Shown piece after piece: positions 22,921 through 33,805 of a stretch of 64,000 bases of DNA. The stretch's first letter is position 1. Each line of letters begins with the position of its first letter. A program made the translations under genes and the position numbers. The DNA is from Strongyloides papillosus (lineage: Eukaryota > Nematoda > Chromadorea > Rhabditida > Strongyloididae). Where the stretch lies: positions 248,001 to 312,000 of the forward strand of contig SRSI01000066.1 of NCBI GenBank assembly GCA_005656395.1, written 5' to 3'. The notes under the pieces were generated by a model, which saw nothing but the letters and a program-made list of their open reading frames with translations, ran no database searches and was not told the origin of the DNA.

Positions 22921-23646
22921 ATGGATAAATTTATTGAACATTTGCAAGCTTTCGAGAATGATAACTCTGAAGAGGATTTTTATGAGTACTTGAAGCAACT
23001 TAAAAGTTCTAGTGATGTTAGTGATGAAGAACGAATTCAAGTAAATTGGAGACTTCTACATATAATTGATATCATTGCAAATTCTTTGTCATCAAAAGAC
23101 AAACGAAGAAAAAAGTTTATACTTGAAGGAGCTGAAATGGTTGATGAAATAATTAAATTGGCACCTGATGATATAAATACAGTCAAATGGTCTGCTGCTA
23201 TAACTGGTCTGTCAATTGATTATTATGATATTAGAAAGAAATGCCAAATTGGGTTCAAATTTAAACAACTTTTGGATAAAGCTTTATCACTTGATAATAC
23301 TGATCATAATTTAATGCATATGCGAGGTAGATATCACTACGGAGTTGCAGGATTATCTTGGCTAGAAAAAAAGACAGCACGTTTTATTTTTAGCACACCT
23401 TTAGATAGTACTTATGAAGATGCTCTTAAAGATTTTATGGAAGCTCATAATTCAAAGGAGGGATCCCATTGGATGGAGAATATTGCATATATAGGAAAAT
23501 GCTTGTGGAACCTTAATAGAAAAGACGAAGCTATAAAATACTTCAGAACAATTCAAGATTTAACAATATATGATAACTACGATCAAGAAATCGTTGATGA
23601 AGTAGAGAATTACATTGTTAATTATGTGAATGGAGAAGAAAAATAA
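22921..23646 (+). CDS. Soluble RMD/RMDN family TPR-like protein
   Basis: Intronless, 241 residues, covering only the RMDN TPR-like domain. Hallmarks match the preceding gene: VNWRLLHIID, KRRKKFILEGAEMVDE, INTVKWSAAITGLS, LMHMRGRYHYGVAGLSWLEKKTA and STYEDALKDFMEA. No membrane segment, and no targeting peptide is evident. C. elegans RMD-1 is a cytosolic member needed for microtubule dynamics and chromosome segregation, so a similar cytosolic role is plausible. It is clearly a tandem paralogue of the upstream gene, but it lacks all of that gene's introns, which suggests an old duplication or a retrocopy-like loss. The exact one-to-one relationship with the worm rmd genes would need a tree. Confidence 0.88.
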   Translation: MDKFIEHLQAFENDNSEEDFYEYLKQLKSSSDVSDEERIQVNWRLLHIIDIIANSLSSKDKRRKKFILEGAEMVDEIIKLAPDDINTVKWSAAITGLSIDYYDIRKKCQIGFKFKQLLDKALSLDNTDHNLMHMRGRYHYGVAGLSWLEKKTARFIFSTPLDSTYEDALKDFMEAHNSKEGSHWMENIAYIGKCLWNLNRKDEAIKYFRTIQDLTIYDNYDQEIVDEVENYIVNYVNGEEK

Positions 23647-23752
23647 ACTAAAATTTGTGTAGACAATAATTTTTTTATCTAATAAATATCATTTATGTTT
23701 ACTTTATTTTAGTAAAAACTATAATTATAATTCTTTTTATTTAAACTTTCAA

Positions 23753-23950
23753 CTAACAATTAAATAATATTTGAAATGCATAAATTTTATTTAATTCACC
23801 ACAACATACTATATTCCAATCATTTCTCAATACGGGAAACGTGGAGTAGTGTTTCAATAGTGAGTGGATTCGTCGCACTGTTTTTCCATTTATCTTTATC
23901 ACAAGATATTTTCCATTCATTTCATTGTCAATATCTTTGCCCATTATCAT
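23753..23950 (-). CDS. Candidate small gene, unrecognised
   Basis: A 65-codon minus-strand ORF between the soluble RMD gene and isp-1. The ATG at 23950 is followed by a basic, ordinary-looking sequence (GKYLVIKINGKTVRRIHSLL). Its GC content is clearly higher than the flanking AT-rich DNA. A GTATGT donor within it (about 23807) and a TTGTTAG acceptor near 23749 would allow a 58-bp intron, giving a slightly shorter product ending NDWNILKV. No family recognised; upstream exons are possible. It could also be a chance ORF or an antisense feature of the isp-1 promoter. Confidence 0.3.
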   Translation of the reverse strand: MIMGKDIDNEMNGKYLVIKINGKTVRRIHSLLKHYSTFPVLRNDWNIVCCGELNKIYAFQILFNC

Positions 23951-24116
23951 GAAAAAATCAGATTTTTATAATTTTATCTATTTTCCCCACAACTTTTTTT
24001 TTCTCCAAAATTTGAATACCTTTCATCCCTATAATTTACCATTGTACTTTTAATGATAATAGTAAAAACTGTAAAATAGCACTTTATCTTATAAATTACT
24101 AAATTTATAACTTTAG

Positions 24117-24994
24117 ATGGCCACATTACTTCGTACAACAGCTAATTCTAAAAAATTGGTAAGTAAATTTTATTTTATTTTGTAACTTTACTATATCTAT
24201 AGATTGCTGGAAATCCATTTTCCAACCATGGAACAATTGTACCATCTACTGGACAGGCTGCATCTTCAATTGTTGACACAACAGTCCACTTAAATACTAT
24301 TGATAGTCTTCAAACTCGTGCCAGTTTTATTTCTAACAATGGATCATTTTTAGGTGCCTCATTTAAGAAAGGAATTAATGTTACTTCACGTCGTTATGCT
24401 CATACTGATGTTAAATTCCCTAACTTCGATGGATATCGTTTAGATTCAACAAGAGACCCAACAAAACCTTCTCGTCAAACAGAAGACAGTCGTCGTTCTA
24501 TTCCAAATGCTGTTTTATATGGAGCTGGTGGTGCTATTGGATTAATGACAACAAAAGAAATTGTACAAAAAATTGTCTCATATAAATCTATGGCTGCCGA
24601 TCAAAGAGCTTTGGCTTCTATTGAAATCAAATTAGATGAAATACCTGAAGGAACTACTAAGACTTTCGAATGGCGTGGAAAACCCGTTTTCGTCAAACAC
24701 CGTACACCAAAAGAGATTAATGCCGAAAAAACAGTTACCGTAGCTGATCTTCGTCACCCAGAACACGATGATGAACGCGTACAAAAAGACGAATGGTCTA
24801 TTGTTATCGGTGTTTGTACTCATTTAGGATGTGTACCAATTGCTAATGCAGGAGATTTTGGAGGTTACTACTGTCCATGTCATGGATCCCATTATGATGG
24901 TTCTGGTCGTATCCGTAGAGGACCAGCTCCACTAAACCTCCACGTACCACCATACATTTTCAAAGATGATGTTGTTGTTGTAGGAACTGATTAA
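24117..24994 (+). CDS. isp-1: Rieske iron-sulfur protein of mitochondrial complex III (ISP-1)
   Basis: Two exons, 24117-24158 and 24203-24994, joined across a 44-bp intron in phase 0; 277 residues. The start codon immediately follows an acceptor-like CTTTAG, consistent with trans-splicing right at the ATG. An N-terminal region rich in Arg, Ser and Thr serves as mitochondrial targeting sequence. A hydrophobic segment follows (about residues 130-150, SIPNAVLYGAGGAIGLM), then the Rieske domain. Both cluster-binding motifs are intact: CTHLGC and CPCHGSH, each supplying one Cys and one His to the 2Fe-2S centre plus the disulfide Cys. The GSGRIRRGPAPLNL Pro loop is present. It transfers electrons from ubiquinol to cytochrome c1 at the inner membrane. 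In C. elegans, isp-1 mutation slows respiration and extends lifespan. Confidence 0.97.
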
Positions 24995-25167
24995 ATTCAT
25001 TAATATTGTTTTACATAAATTGATAGATACTTTAATATTATCTTTATATGATAAAATTACCGAATAGGGTTTTAAACAAAACAATAAACATAAAAATTAT
25101 CAGATTTATTTTTTAAAGTAATGTATATCTATAATCGATTGAAAATCAACTATCAGTAGAATTTATC

Positions 25168-25971
25168 CTAGTTAAGTCTAACATCAACTTCTCTGGCGGA
25201 AAGTTTGTAATAGTTAGTAAGAATTACTCTTGCTTCAAATTTAGTTTTTCCTTCAAAAGTATAATTGACTGGAAGAGTGATAGCTTCCTTGAGGACTTGA
25301 ATTGCTTCATCTTTTTTTCCGAGTTCCTTAAGTGCTGCTCCGAGATAATACTTATTAGCTACTGAAAATCCCGACTTGATAGATTCAGCTTTTTTAAATA
25401 TTTCAACGGCTTCTTTATAATCCTTAGTTTTAAAAAGTTGTATTCCGTAAAGAAGATGAGCATAAGGGTCCTTTGAATCAAGTTCAACTGCTCTTTTAAA
25501 ATGTTTTTTAACTACTTCGACATCGGTTTTTTTCTGGAGTTCCCCAAGTTTAGTGTGGATAATTGCAGCCCATTTATGGAGACCTGGAACACCAGCTGCT
25601 GGTTCAATCTCAAGAGCTTTTTTAACATATCTCTCAGCTTCATGGAGTAATTTAATTTTTTCCTCTTTACTATGAGGGAATTCTGCTTTCTCGGCCAAAA
25701 GACGAGCGTAACGCCAGAGAATTTCAACATGATTTACATCCACAATTTTTTGAAATACGTCCTCAAGTTCAGCAAGTTTTCCTTTTGATTCAATGAATCC
25801 TTTTATTGAAAGGTCTTTAACAGCTTCTTCAACAGATATAACAGCTTGTTGGTACCATTCAGGTTTCTTTAAAAGGTCTTTGTCACTTAAAACAACAGCC
25901 GTAGCAGCAACTTGAGCTGAAAGAAATCCAGCTGAAAGCTTACCTGCAGATTGTAAAACACGACGGAACAT
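25168..25971 (-). CDS. RMDN1-like TPR protein with mitochondrial-type N-terminus
   Basis: Intronless, 267 residues, start at 25971 just after an acceptor-like TTTTAG. The N-terminal MFRRVLQSAGKLSAGFLSAQ is basic and amphipathic and lacks acids, as in mitochondrial presequences. The TPR-like domain shows HVEILWRYARLLAEKAEF, EAERYVKKALEIEP, GLHKWAAIIHTKLGE and PYAHLLYGIQLFKTKDYKEAVEIFKKAE. These correspond to the RMDN1 (FAM82B) branch rather than the two RMD genes upstream, from which it differs in sequence. Vertebrate RMDN1 is associated with mitochondria and spindle microtubules. It is convergent with isp-1, whose stop lies 173 bases away. This is the third RMD-family gene within about 7 kb. 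Confidence 0.9.
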   Translation of the reverse strand: MFRRVLQSAGKLSAGFLSAQVAATAVVLSDKDLLKKPEWYQQAVISVEEAVKDLSIKGFIESKGKLAELEDVFQKIVDVNHVEILWRYARLLAEKAEFPHSKEEKIKLLHEAERYVKKALEIEPAAGVPGLHKWAAIIHTKLGELQKKTDVEVVKKHFKRAVELDSKDPYAHLLYGIQLFKTKDYKEAVEIFKKAESIKSGFSVANKYYLGAALKELGKKDEAIQVLKEAITLPVNYTFEGKTKFEARVILTNYYKLSAREVDVRLN

Positions 25972-26251
25972 GATACCTAAAATGAAAACATTTAAAAAAA
26001 TTTACGACTGAAAACAATATTCGGTAAAAAAACGAAAAAAAAGGACAAATCACCTAATTAAAAATCGAAGTATAAAAGTGCACATTCAAATCGGGAATTG
26101 CTTTACAAATAGATAAATTAATTTGTACATTTGATATGCGTTGCTCCAATTCATCCATAGTAAGTCTTATACTGAATTTTGATATAGTCATATTTCCAAA
26201 TATTCAAAAAGTGTATTGTAAATATCGTTGTCTAAGAAGCTCTTGTACAGG

Positions 26252-27826
26252 ATGACAGCATTGATAGAAGATGATGATTCATATGACCAAGAAACTATAA
26301 ACTTAACAAATAAGGAGAGAAAAGTAAGTTTTTTTTTATTAAATTTTGATATATTTTTTTAGGAGATTGAGAAGAGAAGGGAACGGAACAGGAAAAAAAA
26401 TGAATCTAAGAAGAGAAATAAAAAGGTTGTTAAAACAACAATAGATAATAATAGTATTATAAAATCAGAAAATATTTCAGATGAATCAATAATGGAAGGT
26501 GTTAGTGAACAAAATGAAGGTATATCCGACGATAAAATAAAAGTCGAAGATGATGGAATTAAAGATGAGGTAGAAATGGCTTTTGATATTAATCTAAAAG
26601 ATTTGGGGCTTAATGAAAATTCAGAGGAGTACAATTATTTTAAGAATGTTTTTGAAAAGTTTACTTATGATCCTTCAAAAGTAGATAACTCTAATAATCA
26701 GTATAGTAATGATCATGATATATATAATGATGAAGAAAGCAAAGCAGAAAAATCAGAACAAATTTTGCAGGAAGAAATAAAATCTAGAAAATTAGAGTTA
26801 CAAGAAGTTAACTCAATTCATGCTATGTCACGTAAGCAGCTTAAAAAAGCATTTCAACCTAGTATTGTGGCATTAAAACAAAGTACATACAGGCCTGATG
26901 TTGTTGAATGGGCTGATACAACATCAAGAGATCCGTTCTTGTTAGTTGCTTTAAAAAGTTATCGTAACACTGTTCCTGTTCCACCTCATTGGAATGCAAA
27001 GAGGAAATACTTAGCTGGTAAAAGAGGTTTCGAAAGACCACCATTTGAATTACCTGAATGTATAAAAAAGACAGGAATTATGGAAATGAGAGAGACAATG
27101 TGGGAGAAAGAAAGTTCACAATCTCTAAGAAGTAAGATGAAAGAGAGAGTAAGACCAAAATTAGGAAGAATTAATATTGATTACCAAGATCTTCATGATG
27201 CATTTTTCAAATGGCAAACAAAACCACATATGACAAAGATGGGAGATTTATATTATGAAGGAAAAGAAATGGATGCAAAAATGTATGATAAAAAGCCTGG
27301 GAAGCTATCAGATGAATTACGTTTAGCCTTGGGTATGCCAGTTGGACAGCAAGCATACAAGTTTCCTCCTCCATGGTTGATTGCCATGCAACGATATGGT
27401 CCTCCACCTTCATATCCAAATCTTAAAATTCCAGGTCTTAATTCACCTATTCCTGATGGATGTATGTTTGGATACCATCCTGGAGGTTGGGGTAAACCAC
27501 CAGTTGATGAATTTGGAAAAACTATTTATGGTGATGTCTTTGGAATAGAAACTCCATTAATTACAGAGACCGTTGAAGATAGAAATATTGACCGCCGTCA
27601 TTGGGGAGAAATTGAACAAGATTATGTTGATGAGGACGATGAAGTTGAGGAAGAGGATGACGATGATGATGCTATGGATATTGCTGAAAATGAAAATATT
27701 ATAATTGGATCTGATACCAGTGGTATAGAAACACCAAGTGGCATTTCAAGTGTTGTAACAGGTTATGAAATCCCACAAACAATTGAATTACGTAAGCCTG
27801 GAATCAATGGTGTAAATGTAGCATAG
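26252..27826 (+). CDS. SF3B2: SF3B2 (SAP145) subunit of the U2 snRNP SF3b complex
   Basis: Two exons, 26252-26323 and 26363-27826, joined across a 39-bp intron in phase 0; 511 residues. The N-terminus is acidic then Lys/Arg-rich (EKRRERNRKKN). The middle has the DUF382 core (SRKQLKKAFQPSIVALKQST, PDVVEWADTTSRDPFLLVALKS, VPVPPHWNAKRKYLAGKRG). It is followed by the PSP-type segment LRLALGMPVGQQAYKFPPPWLIAMQRYGPPPSYP and GYHPGGWGKPPVDEFG. These are near-invariant across eukaryotic SF3B2. A long acidic run lies near the C-terminus. The protein helps anchor U2 snRNP at the branch site in the nucleus. It is shorter than the human protein (about 895 residues), because the human N-terminal SAP domain and low-complexity region have no counterpart here. 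Confidence 0.95.
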
Positions 27827-29191
27827 TGTTGTGAAATAAATTAAGTAAATTATTTTACCTATGGAATTTAACACATTGGTGCTGTTTTTTTTAATTTAAA
27901 CTTGTACTTTAAGATTTATCTTGACGTTAGAATAAAAAAATTAACTCTATATAAATATATTACCAGGCTATTACGATAGGATCTTAAGTTACTTGGTAAT
28001 GATAAAATGACACCTGTATGGATGTCAATTAAATATCTATGAAAAGTTCATTAAACAATAAAAAAAGAAATTATTATGCAATATCATTTTAAAAATGGAT
28101 AAAAGTCCACTATATCCTTTGGGCAATTTCTAAAAAAAAGTAAATACATAACAATCATTTTTTAAGCGTAAAATTTCTACATTTTCTTTTTGTAACTTAA
28201 CAAAAACTTTAATGTTTATAAAACTTTTATGCATCTAAAATTGCATCAACAATTAACCTTCAAATTTATAAGTTTTTTAAAACTTTTGTAAGATCATAGA
28301 CCACAAAAAATATTTTTTTAAATGTAACATATGTGTAATATAATTCCATTGGCAAATGAGATGTTTTAACCCAAGACCTTTATGCTCTGTTTTAAATTGT
28401 AAAAGATTTTATCTTTAAACTACTAAAGATGAAACGATTATTATGTTATTAATTACTATTTGAAACTTATGATAATATTTGTTATTTTGATGAACAGTTA
28501 TTTAGAATTTGGATATAAGGATTATATTATATATAGTCATTCGAAATATTGATATTATCTAATATTTACCTTTACCCTAATATATCATTAGATATTGTTT
28601 AAAACAAAATTTCTATTCTATAAAATCAGTTATATCTATGTACTTTGTAGTTAAACATCTTCTGCAAAGTATTCAAATTAATTGATAAAATTGAATTTTT
28701 TTTATATAATTCCCCATATTATAATTGTGTTTGTAGAAAAAATCATTTACCAATCGATACATGAAGATTACTTTAATTACATTTTAATTTTCAAAACTTG
28801 TAACATTTACATCTAACTATAAGAGTAGATAATTTTATAATAAATACTAACATTAATAATTTATAATAAGTTATATATTTATAATGTAAAAACTAACCAT
28901 TCATTACAGTAACAGAAAACCCATTCAATTTTGAATAAAAACAAAATGTTTGATCTTCTCTTAAATTTTATTTAACAAGTATTAAAGAATATCAAGTGAC
29001 TAATTTAAATAAAATATTATTCGTTAACTAATATTGCTTGTATAACAACATTAAACATAAAGAATAATTTTGATAAAATTTAAAAATCACATATATTTCT
29101 ATTTACACGAAATATAAATCATCTTACCATTAAAATAAAATTTTCCACATTATTATTTATTTTTAGCACTTTTATAATTATAGATATTGAA
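27827..29191. other. Intergenic region between SF3B2 and MOCS1
   Basis: About 1.4 kb of AT-rich DNA on the same-strand boundary; 3' flank of SF3B2 and promoter of MOCS1. No ORF or RNA gene recognised. Confidence 0.45.
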
Positions 29192-30823
29192 ATGATTAGA
29201 AACGCTATTAAATTAATCAGTTTTGTAAGAAAAAATCACATATTAACAGATAGTTTTGGAAGGCATCATGATTATTTAAGAATATCATTAACTGAAAAAT
29301 GTAACCTACGTTGTAGATATTGCATGCCAGAAGAAGGTGTACCATTAACACCAAAAGAAAATTTACTGACAAATGAAGAAATTATAACTTTAGTCAAAAT
29401 TTTTGAAAAAAATGGAGTTTCTAAGATACGTCTTACAGGAGGTGAACCAACGCTTAGATCAAATTTATCCCAATTGATTTATGATATAAGATGTATTAAA
29501 GGAATAAAATCAGTTGGTATTACGTCAAATGGTATATCATTGTCTCATCAATTACCTGATTTAGTAAAATCAGGATTAACACATATTAACATTAGTCTAG
29601 ATACTCTTGACCCAAATAAATATATGATATTAAGTAGAAGAAATGGTTTTTCTAAAGTCATAAAAAGTATTAAATTAGCTCAAAAATTTTTTCCCTATGT
29701 CAAGGTAAAATTACTCTTATTATACAATGTTTTTAATTTAAAAAAAAATTATTTATTATTTTTAGTTAAACATTGTTGTTATGAAAGACATCAATGACAA
29801 TGAAATAATTGATTTTGTAAAAATGACAAAACATGAAAATTTAGACGTAAGATTTATAGAATATATGCCTTTCGGAGGAAATAAATTTGATATAAAAAAA
29901 ATGATTCCATCTAAAGATTTACTTATAATGATCGATGATGCAATTGATGAAATGATAATTAAAGACGTTGACGATAAAAATGACACTTCAAAGGGGTACT
30001 ATATTAAGGGATGGAAAGGAAAATTTGGTTTTATAAGTAGCATGTCCGATCATTTTTGTGGAACTTGTAATAGACTGAGGATAACGGCTGATGGATCACT
30101 AAAAGTTTGCTTACATGAAAACACTGAAGTATCATTAAGAAATTTACTAAGAAAAGGAAATAACATCAGCCTAATTGAAGATGTTATTGAGAAAGCAGTT
30201 AAAGGAAAAAAATTTAAGCACGCTGATGTGAATATACTTAAAAATTTAAAAAATAGACCAATGATTCTAATTGGTGGGTAACGATGTTTATTTTTTCATA
30301 ATAAAAATTTCTAGCACATAGATACTTCTCTTCTGTTTTAACTCATTTTAATAAAAAAGGAAAAGTTTCAATGGTTGATACATCACATAAAGATTTTACA
30401 ATACGAACGGCCATGGCACAAGCAGAGATAGATGTTTCAAAAGAAATTATGGAAGCATTAATAAATAATGATTTAAAAAAAGGAGATGCTGAATGTGTAG
30501 CACAGATTGCAGGAATTAATGCATGTAAAAAAACCTGCGATCTTATTCCTTTATGTCATAATATTCCAATTAATCAAGTAAAATTAAAAATTTTTAAATT
30601 TGAGAGTAAAAATAAAGTTGTAATTCTTTCTAAAGTTACAACAACATCTCAAACTGGTGTCGAAATGGAAGCTTTAACAAGTGTTTCTGTATCTGCTTTA
30701 ACAGTTTATGATATGGTCAAAGCATTAGGCCATGAAATGACAATTAACAATATTAAACTTTTGGGGAAAAAAGGAGGAAAAAATGATTTTGGTATTGTTG
30801 AATTTTCTGAATATTCATTGTAA
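29192..30823 (+). CDS. MOCS1: MOCS1: MOCS1A (MoaA) plus MOCS1B (MoaC), molybdenum cofactor step 1
   Basis: Exon 1 is 29192-29704 and exon 2 starts at 29766 after a 61-bp intron. Unspliced past that point, exon 2 runs to TAA at 30279-30281 and gives MOCS1A (342 residues) ending RPMILIGG. Alternatively, splicing out 30278-30321 joins 29766-30277 to 30322-30823 in frame, giving a 508-residue fusion. MOCS1A shows the radical-SAM motif [17 protein letters not shown], and the C-terminal 4Fe-4S motif [22 protein letters not shown]1B shows [55 protein letters not shown] and KKGGKNDF. Together they convert GTP to cyclic pyranopterin monophosphate in mitochondria. The N-terminus is short and basic ([18 protein letters not shown]). 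The MOCS1B region also has its own ATG at 30371, but the MoaC start motif LTHxNxxG lies upstream of it and is only coded in the spliced form. Confidence 0.95.
30276..30321 (+). promoter_or_regulatory. Dual-use stop codon / 5' splice site in MOCS1
   Basis: The sequence GGTGGGTAACG at 30273-30283 encodes Gly-Gly followed by TAA, and the same bases form a GG|GTAACG splice donor at 30278. An acceptor CACATAG ends at 30321. Removing 30278-30321 (44 bp) deletes the stop and puts the MoaC domain in frame. A stronger-looking acceptor, TTTCTAG ending at 30314, would give one extra Thr after Gly-Gly and then a stop. Confidence 0.75.
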
Positions 30824-30996
30824 ACTCAAATTAAAAGGATTATTTTAGACTTAATTTATTTTTAAATAAAAAATATATATAGAGGATTATTAAAAAGTTA
30901 GTACCCGTTAATATAAAACAAATATATTATATCTGCAATAAACGTTTTAGAAATTTTCCATCGGGTAATTTATTAGTATAGCATTAATTATTCACT

Positions 30997-31281
30997 TTAT
31001 AAACTTCTTATTACAGACCATGGATCATTTGAGTGAAATGAAGTTTCCGAATTACAAATTCCTGAAAAAAATTGAAATGAAGATATTACTGAATCTTGAC
31101 CAAGAACACATTGTTTAATCATATTTGACCAAAATAAAGGAAGTGCAAAAAAACACAATGTTACTAAGAATCCTGTTGCACGTTGTGCCATCAAAACAGC
31201 ATTCGACTCATCTTTCAACAGTGTTTCTAGTTTTTTTGTAGAGACAATACTCTTCTTTGATGAAATAAATGTTTTTCTCAT
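30997..31281 (-). CDS. Small single-pass membrane protein, unrecognised
   Basis: A 94-residue ORF, convergent with MOCS1. An acceptor-like TATTTTTAG lies about 14 bases 5' of the ATG. The N-terminal 35 residues are hydrophilic and rich in Lys and Ser (MRKTFISSKKSIVSTKKLETLLK). One hydrophobic segment follows (about 36-54, GFLVTLCFFALPLFWSNMI), then a polar tail with several Cys and Trp. A basic N-terminus plus a TM could fit a small mitochondrial inner-membrane protein, but I recognise no family. Codon composition resembles the neighbouring genes. Confidence 0.5.
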   Translation of the reverse strand: MRKTFISSKKSIVSTKKLETLLKDESNAVLMAQRATGFLVTLCFFALPLFWSNMIKQCVLGQDSVISSFQFFSGICNSETSFHSNDPWSVIRSL

Positions 31282-31296
31282 AATTAAAACATAAAC

Positions 31297-33805
31297 CTAA
31301 AAATATAAAAAAAATCTTCGTTTAATGAAAATAATAGTTGTAAACATTGTTATATATATAGGAAATAAATTTCGAAACACTGTGAAACTGACATACAAAG
31401 TCAGCTGTGCATCTGACAACTGACCTAAATTACAATAAAAATCATTATCATCCTTTTTTAACAAATTATTGATGAAGGTCAATTTTGAAAACATCCCAAA
31501 GCTAATCTCTGTTAAACGATACCTTACATCATAAGAAAACTATTTATAAATTATATGCGACATAATATTATTTCTATTAAATCTTGCACAACAATCACAA
31601 AAATAATAGAAGGTGAAATTGATGTCTGACGAATGTAAAATTTAATTGAAAAATTTACTATAAAATTGAAAAAAGAAAAACTTAGATAAAAATAATGGGC
31701 TATGAAACTTAAGGTTTACCGATAAGCGAGACTAGTTACATGAAAGTAAAAAAACTACTATTATATAACGCTTTCATTGCGCTGTTTTGAAAACAACGAT
31801 TACAAATCAGCAAAAGATTATTGCTCATTTATTGTCACTAAAAATTAGTAATTTCTTTTTTGATCAAGTGATAGAAAGAATACAATAATACGGATTATTG
31901 TCAATGCAACAAAATACCATTACTTTGTATATCAAAACGTATGGAATATTTGACGTCAGTCTCCGACACCACACAACAATTTAGATGTGAATACTAATAA
32001 TACTGGTTAGAAAAAATTCTTGTTACACCTTTATTAAATTGGTATATTGTTGAACTTATGACAACTTCCCCTCATCTTTCTTTTGTAGTTATCAAAAAAA
32101 TTAATCAAATTGTAAACCTGAATTCACCTTGTCTTCAACTAAAAACTCAACTTAATACCTATTGTTACCTTATGGCATAATCAATAATACAAAAACAAAC
32201 CCGGCAATGTTAAAGAAGACCGTTTCAAAATTCTAGGTGTACGCCAATGTGGAAGGTACGGCTATTTCGAAATGAAACGAAATAAAACTACCTAGCTATC
32301 CTATTTATCGTCGATAAAACACTTTGTCATTAAAAAACTCCTTCAGACAAGAAAAATACATCGGATAATGATATTCTCGCTCAAGAAACCGTCGAAAATA
32401 GAAGCTCTTAAATATCCTCCTCCTATTGTGGCCTGGATTAGTCGCAAAAACTGCATATCATAAGCATTTTTGCAGAGCAACCCAGCCATCTAGAAGACGG
32501 ATAATATATAAAATACCGATGATGAAAAAGAAGAAACACATCCATAACCACTACTGACACTGGACATGATATTTTGGGCTTTAAATACAATTCTCCTTTG
32601 TTTTTTAAGCATTGCCCCTTACACGTATTTTAGGATATATCAATCATAAAATTAATCATCATCAGCCCCTAAAAGAACAACCAATAAATTAGAAAAACAT
32701 AGGAAATTTCTAAAATTTATCTGTAAAGCTAAATACCACTTTTCTCACACATTTAAATTTTTCAATATGTTGAAATCCAAACACCACACTGATTTACCTG
32801 CACATGTTAGTTAATCAATGTCACAATAAACTTTACTCCAAAAGGCTGAGGCATACGGTAGACATGGGGGAAATCGTTGTAAAATTCGTTTACTCCTGAC
32901 TTGTAGTTGCAGAAATTTTTATATATTTTTTCCAAATTATAAGCAAAGAACAAAAAGCAGTAAAACAAAAGGATAACTAAATTTATAAAATATTAATTGT
33001 CTATACACTTTTGTTGAGATTTTGTAGAGTGAGATGTTAATTACAACACTCGAAGCGGTGAATTTTGCAAAGAATACATTGGCTAACAAAATAGAAAAAT
33101 GATAAGAATTGCTTATATGTTGTTAAAATAATAAAATATCTAAGTTGTCATGAATGTGGTAGAACTTTCAAAATGTAAAAGTTTTGTTGTTGTCATTTGT
33201 TTTCTGACTTTGAGGAAAAATAAATGTTGGAAATTCTAGAGTTTAAGTATTTTATTGTCATTTATGTGAATAAACTACTAGATAACATTATTAAGCAATA
33301 TGTCAGTAAATTACAGATGGTAGATGAGTTTCTAGTTACTTATTATAGTAATTCAAATTATTATTTTTCCAACATTTGATAATAAACAAGAATTTAATGC
33401 TTTCCGTTTCATTTAGAAAAAATTCACACATAAATTGCATAATCATACTTTTTATAAATATCTTTACATTATTCAAATTTCAACTTAAAAAAATTAGTTA
33501 GAAATTTTATAAAAACATGGAAATTAAAATTTATTATTGTCTCTTCTTCATTATTTGTTTGTTATGGACATTTCAACAATACAATTTTTATAATTTATCT
33601 TTTGAAATTTCATTCAATTAGTTTTTCGTAGAATCTATTTTGATTGATTTATTTAATTGACTATTATATTTCCAAAAAAGTTAATAGAATTCATAAATTT
33701 TATTCGATAGAGATTCAAGTATTTTATACAACTTGTATCAACTTTTCTACACACAGTTAATTTCACACTAAAATTAAAAAATACTTATTTTTGATAAAAG
33801 GGGTA
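31297..33805. other. Intergenic region with a GC-richer, non-coding island
   Basis: About 2.5 kb between two minus-strand genes. The part from about 31.7 to 32.9 kb is visibly less AT-rich than the flanks but is full of stops in all frames. A 65-codon minus-strand ORF at 31297-31494 exists upstream of the small membrane gene; splicing tests to join it in frame failed, so it is not called. The island could be promoter or enhancer DNA for the downstream minus-strand gene, a non-coding RNA, or a decayed coding sequence. Confidence 0.45.

Noticed and set aside
30371..30823. MOCS1B as an entirely separate gene
   Set aside because: The MoaC N-terminal motif LTHxNxxG lies upstream of this ATG and is in frame with MOCS1A after removal of 30278-30321.
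31297..31494. 65-codon minus-strand ORF upstream of the small membrane gene
   Set aside because: I tried to join it to the downstream exon with the visible donors; the joins either stopped or shifted frame. Left uncalled.
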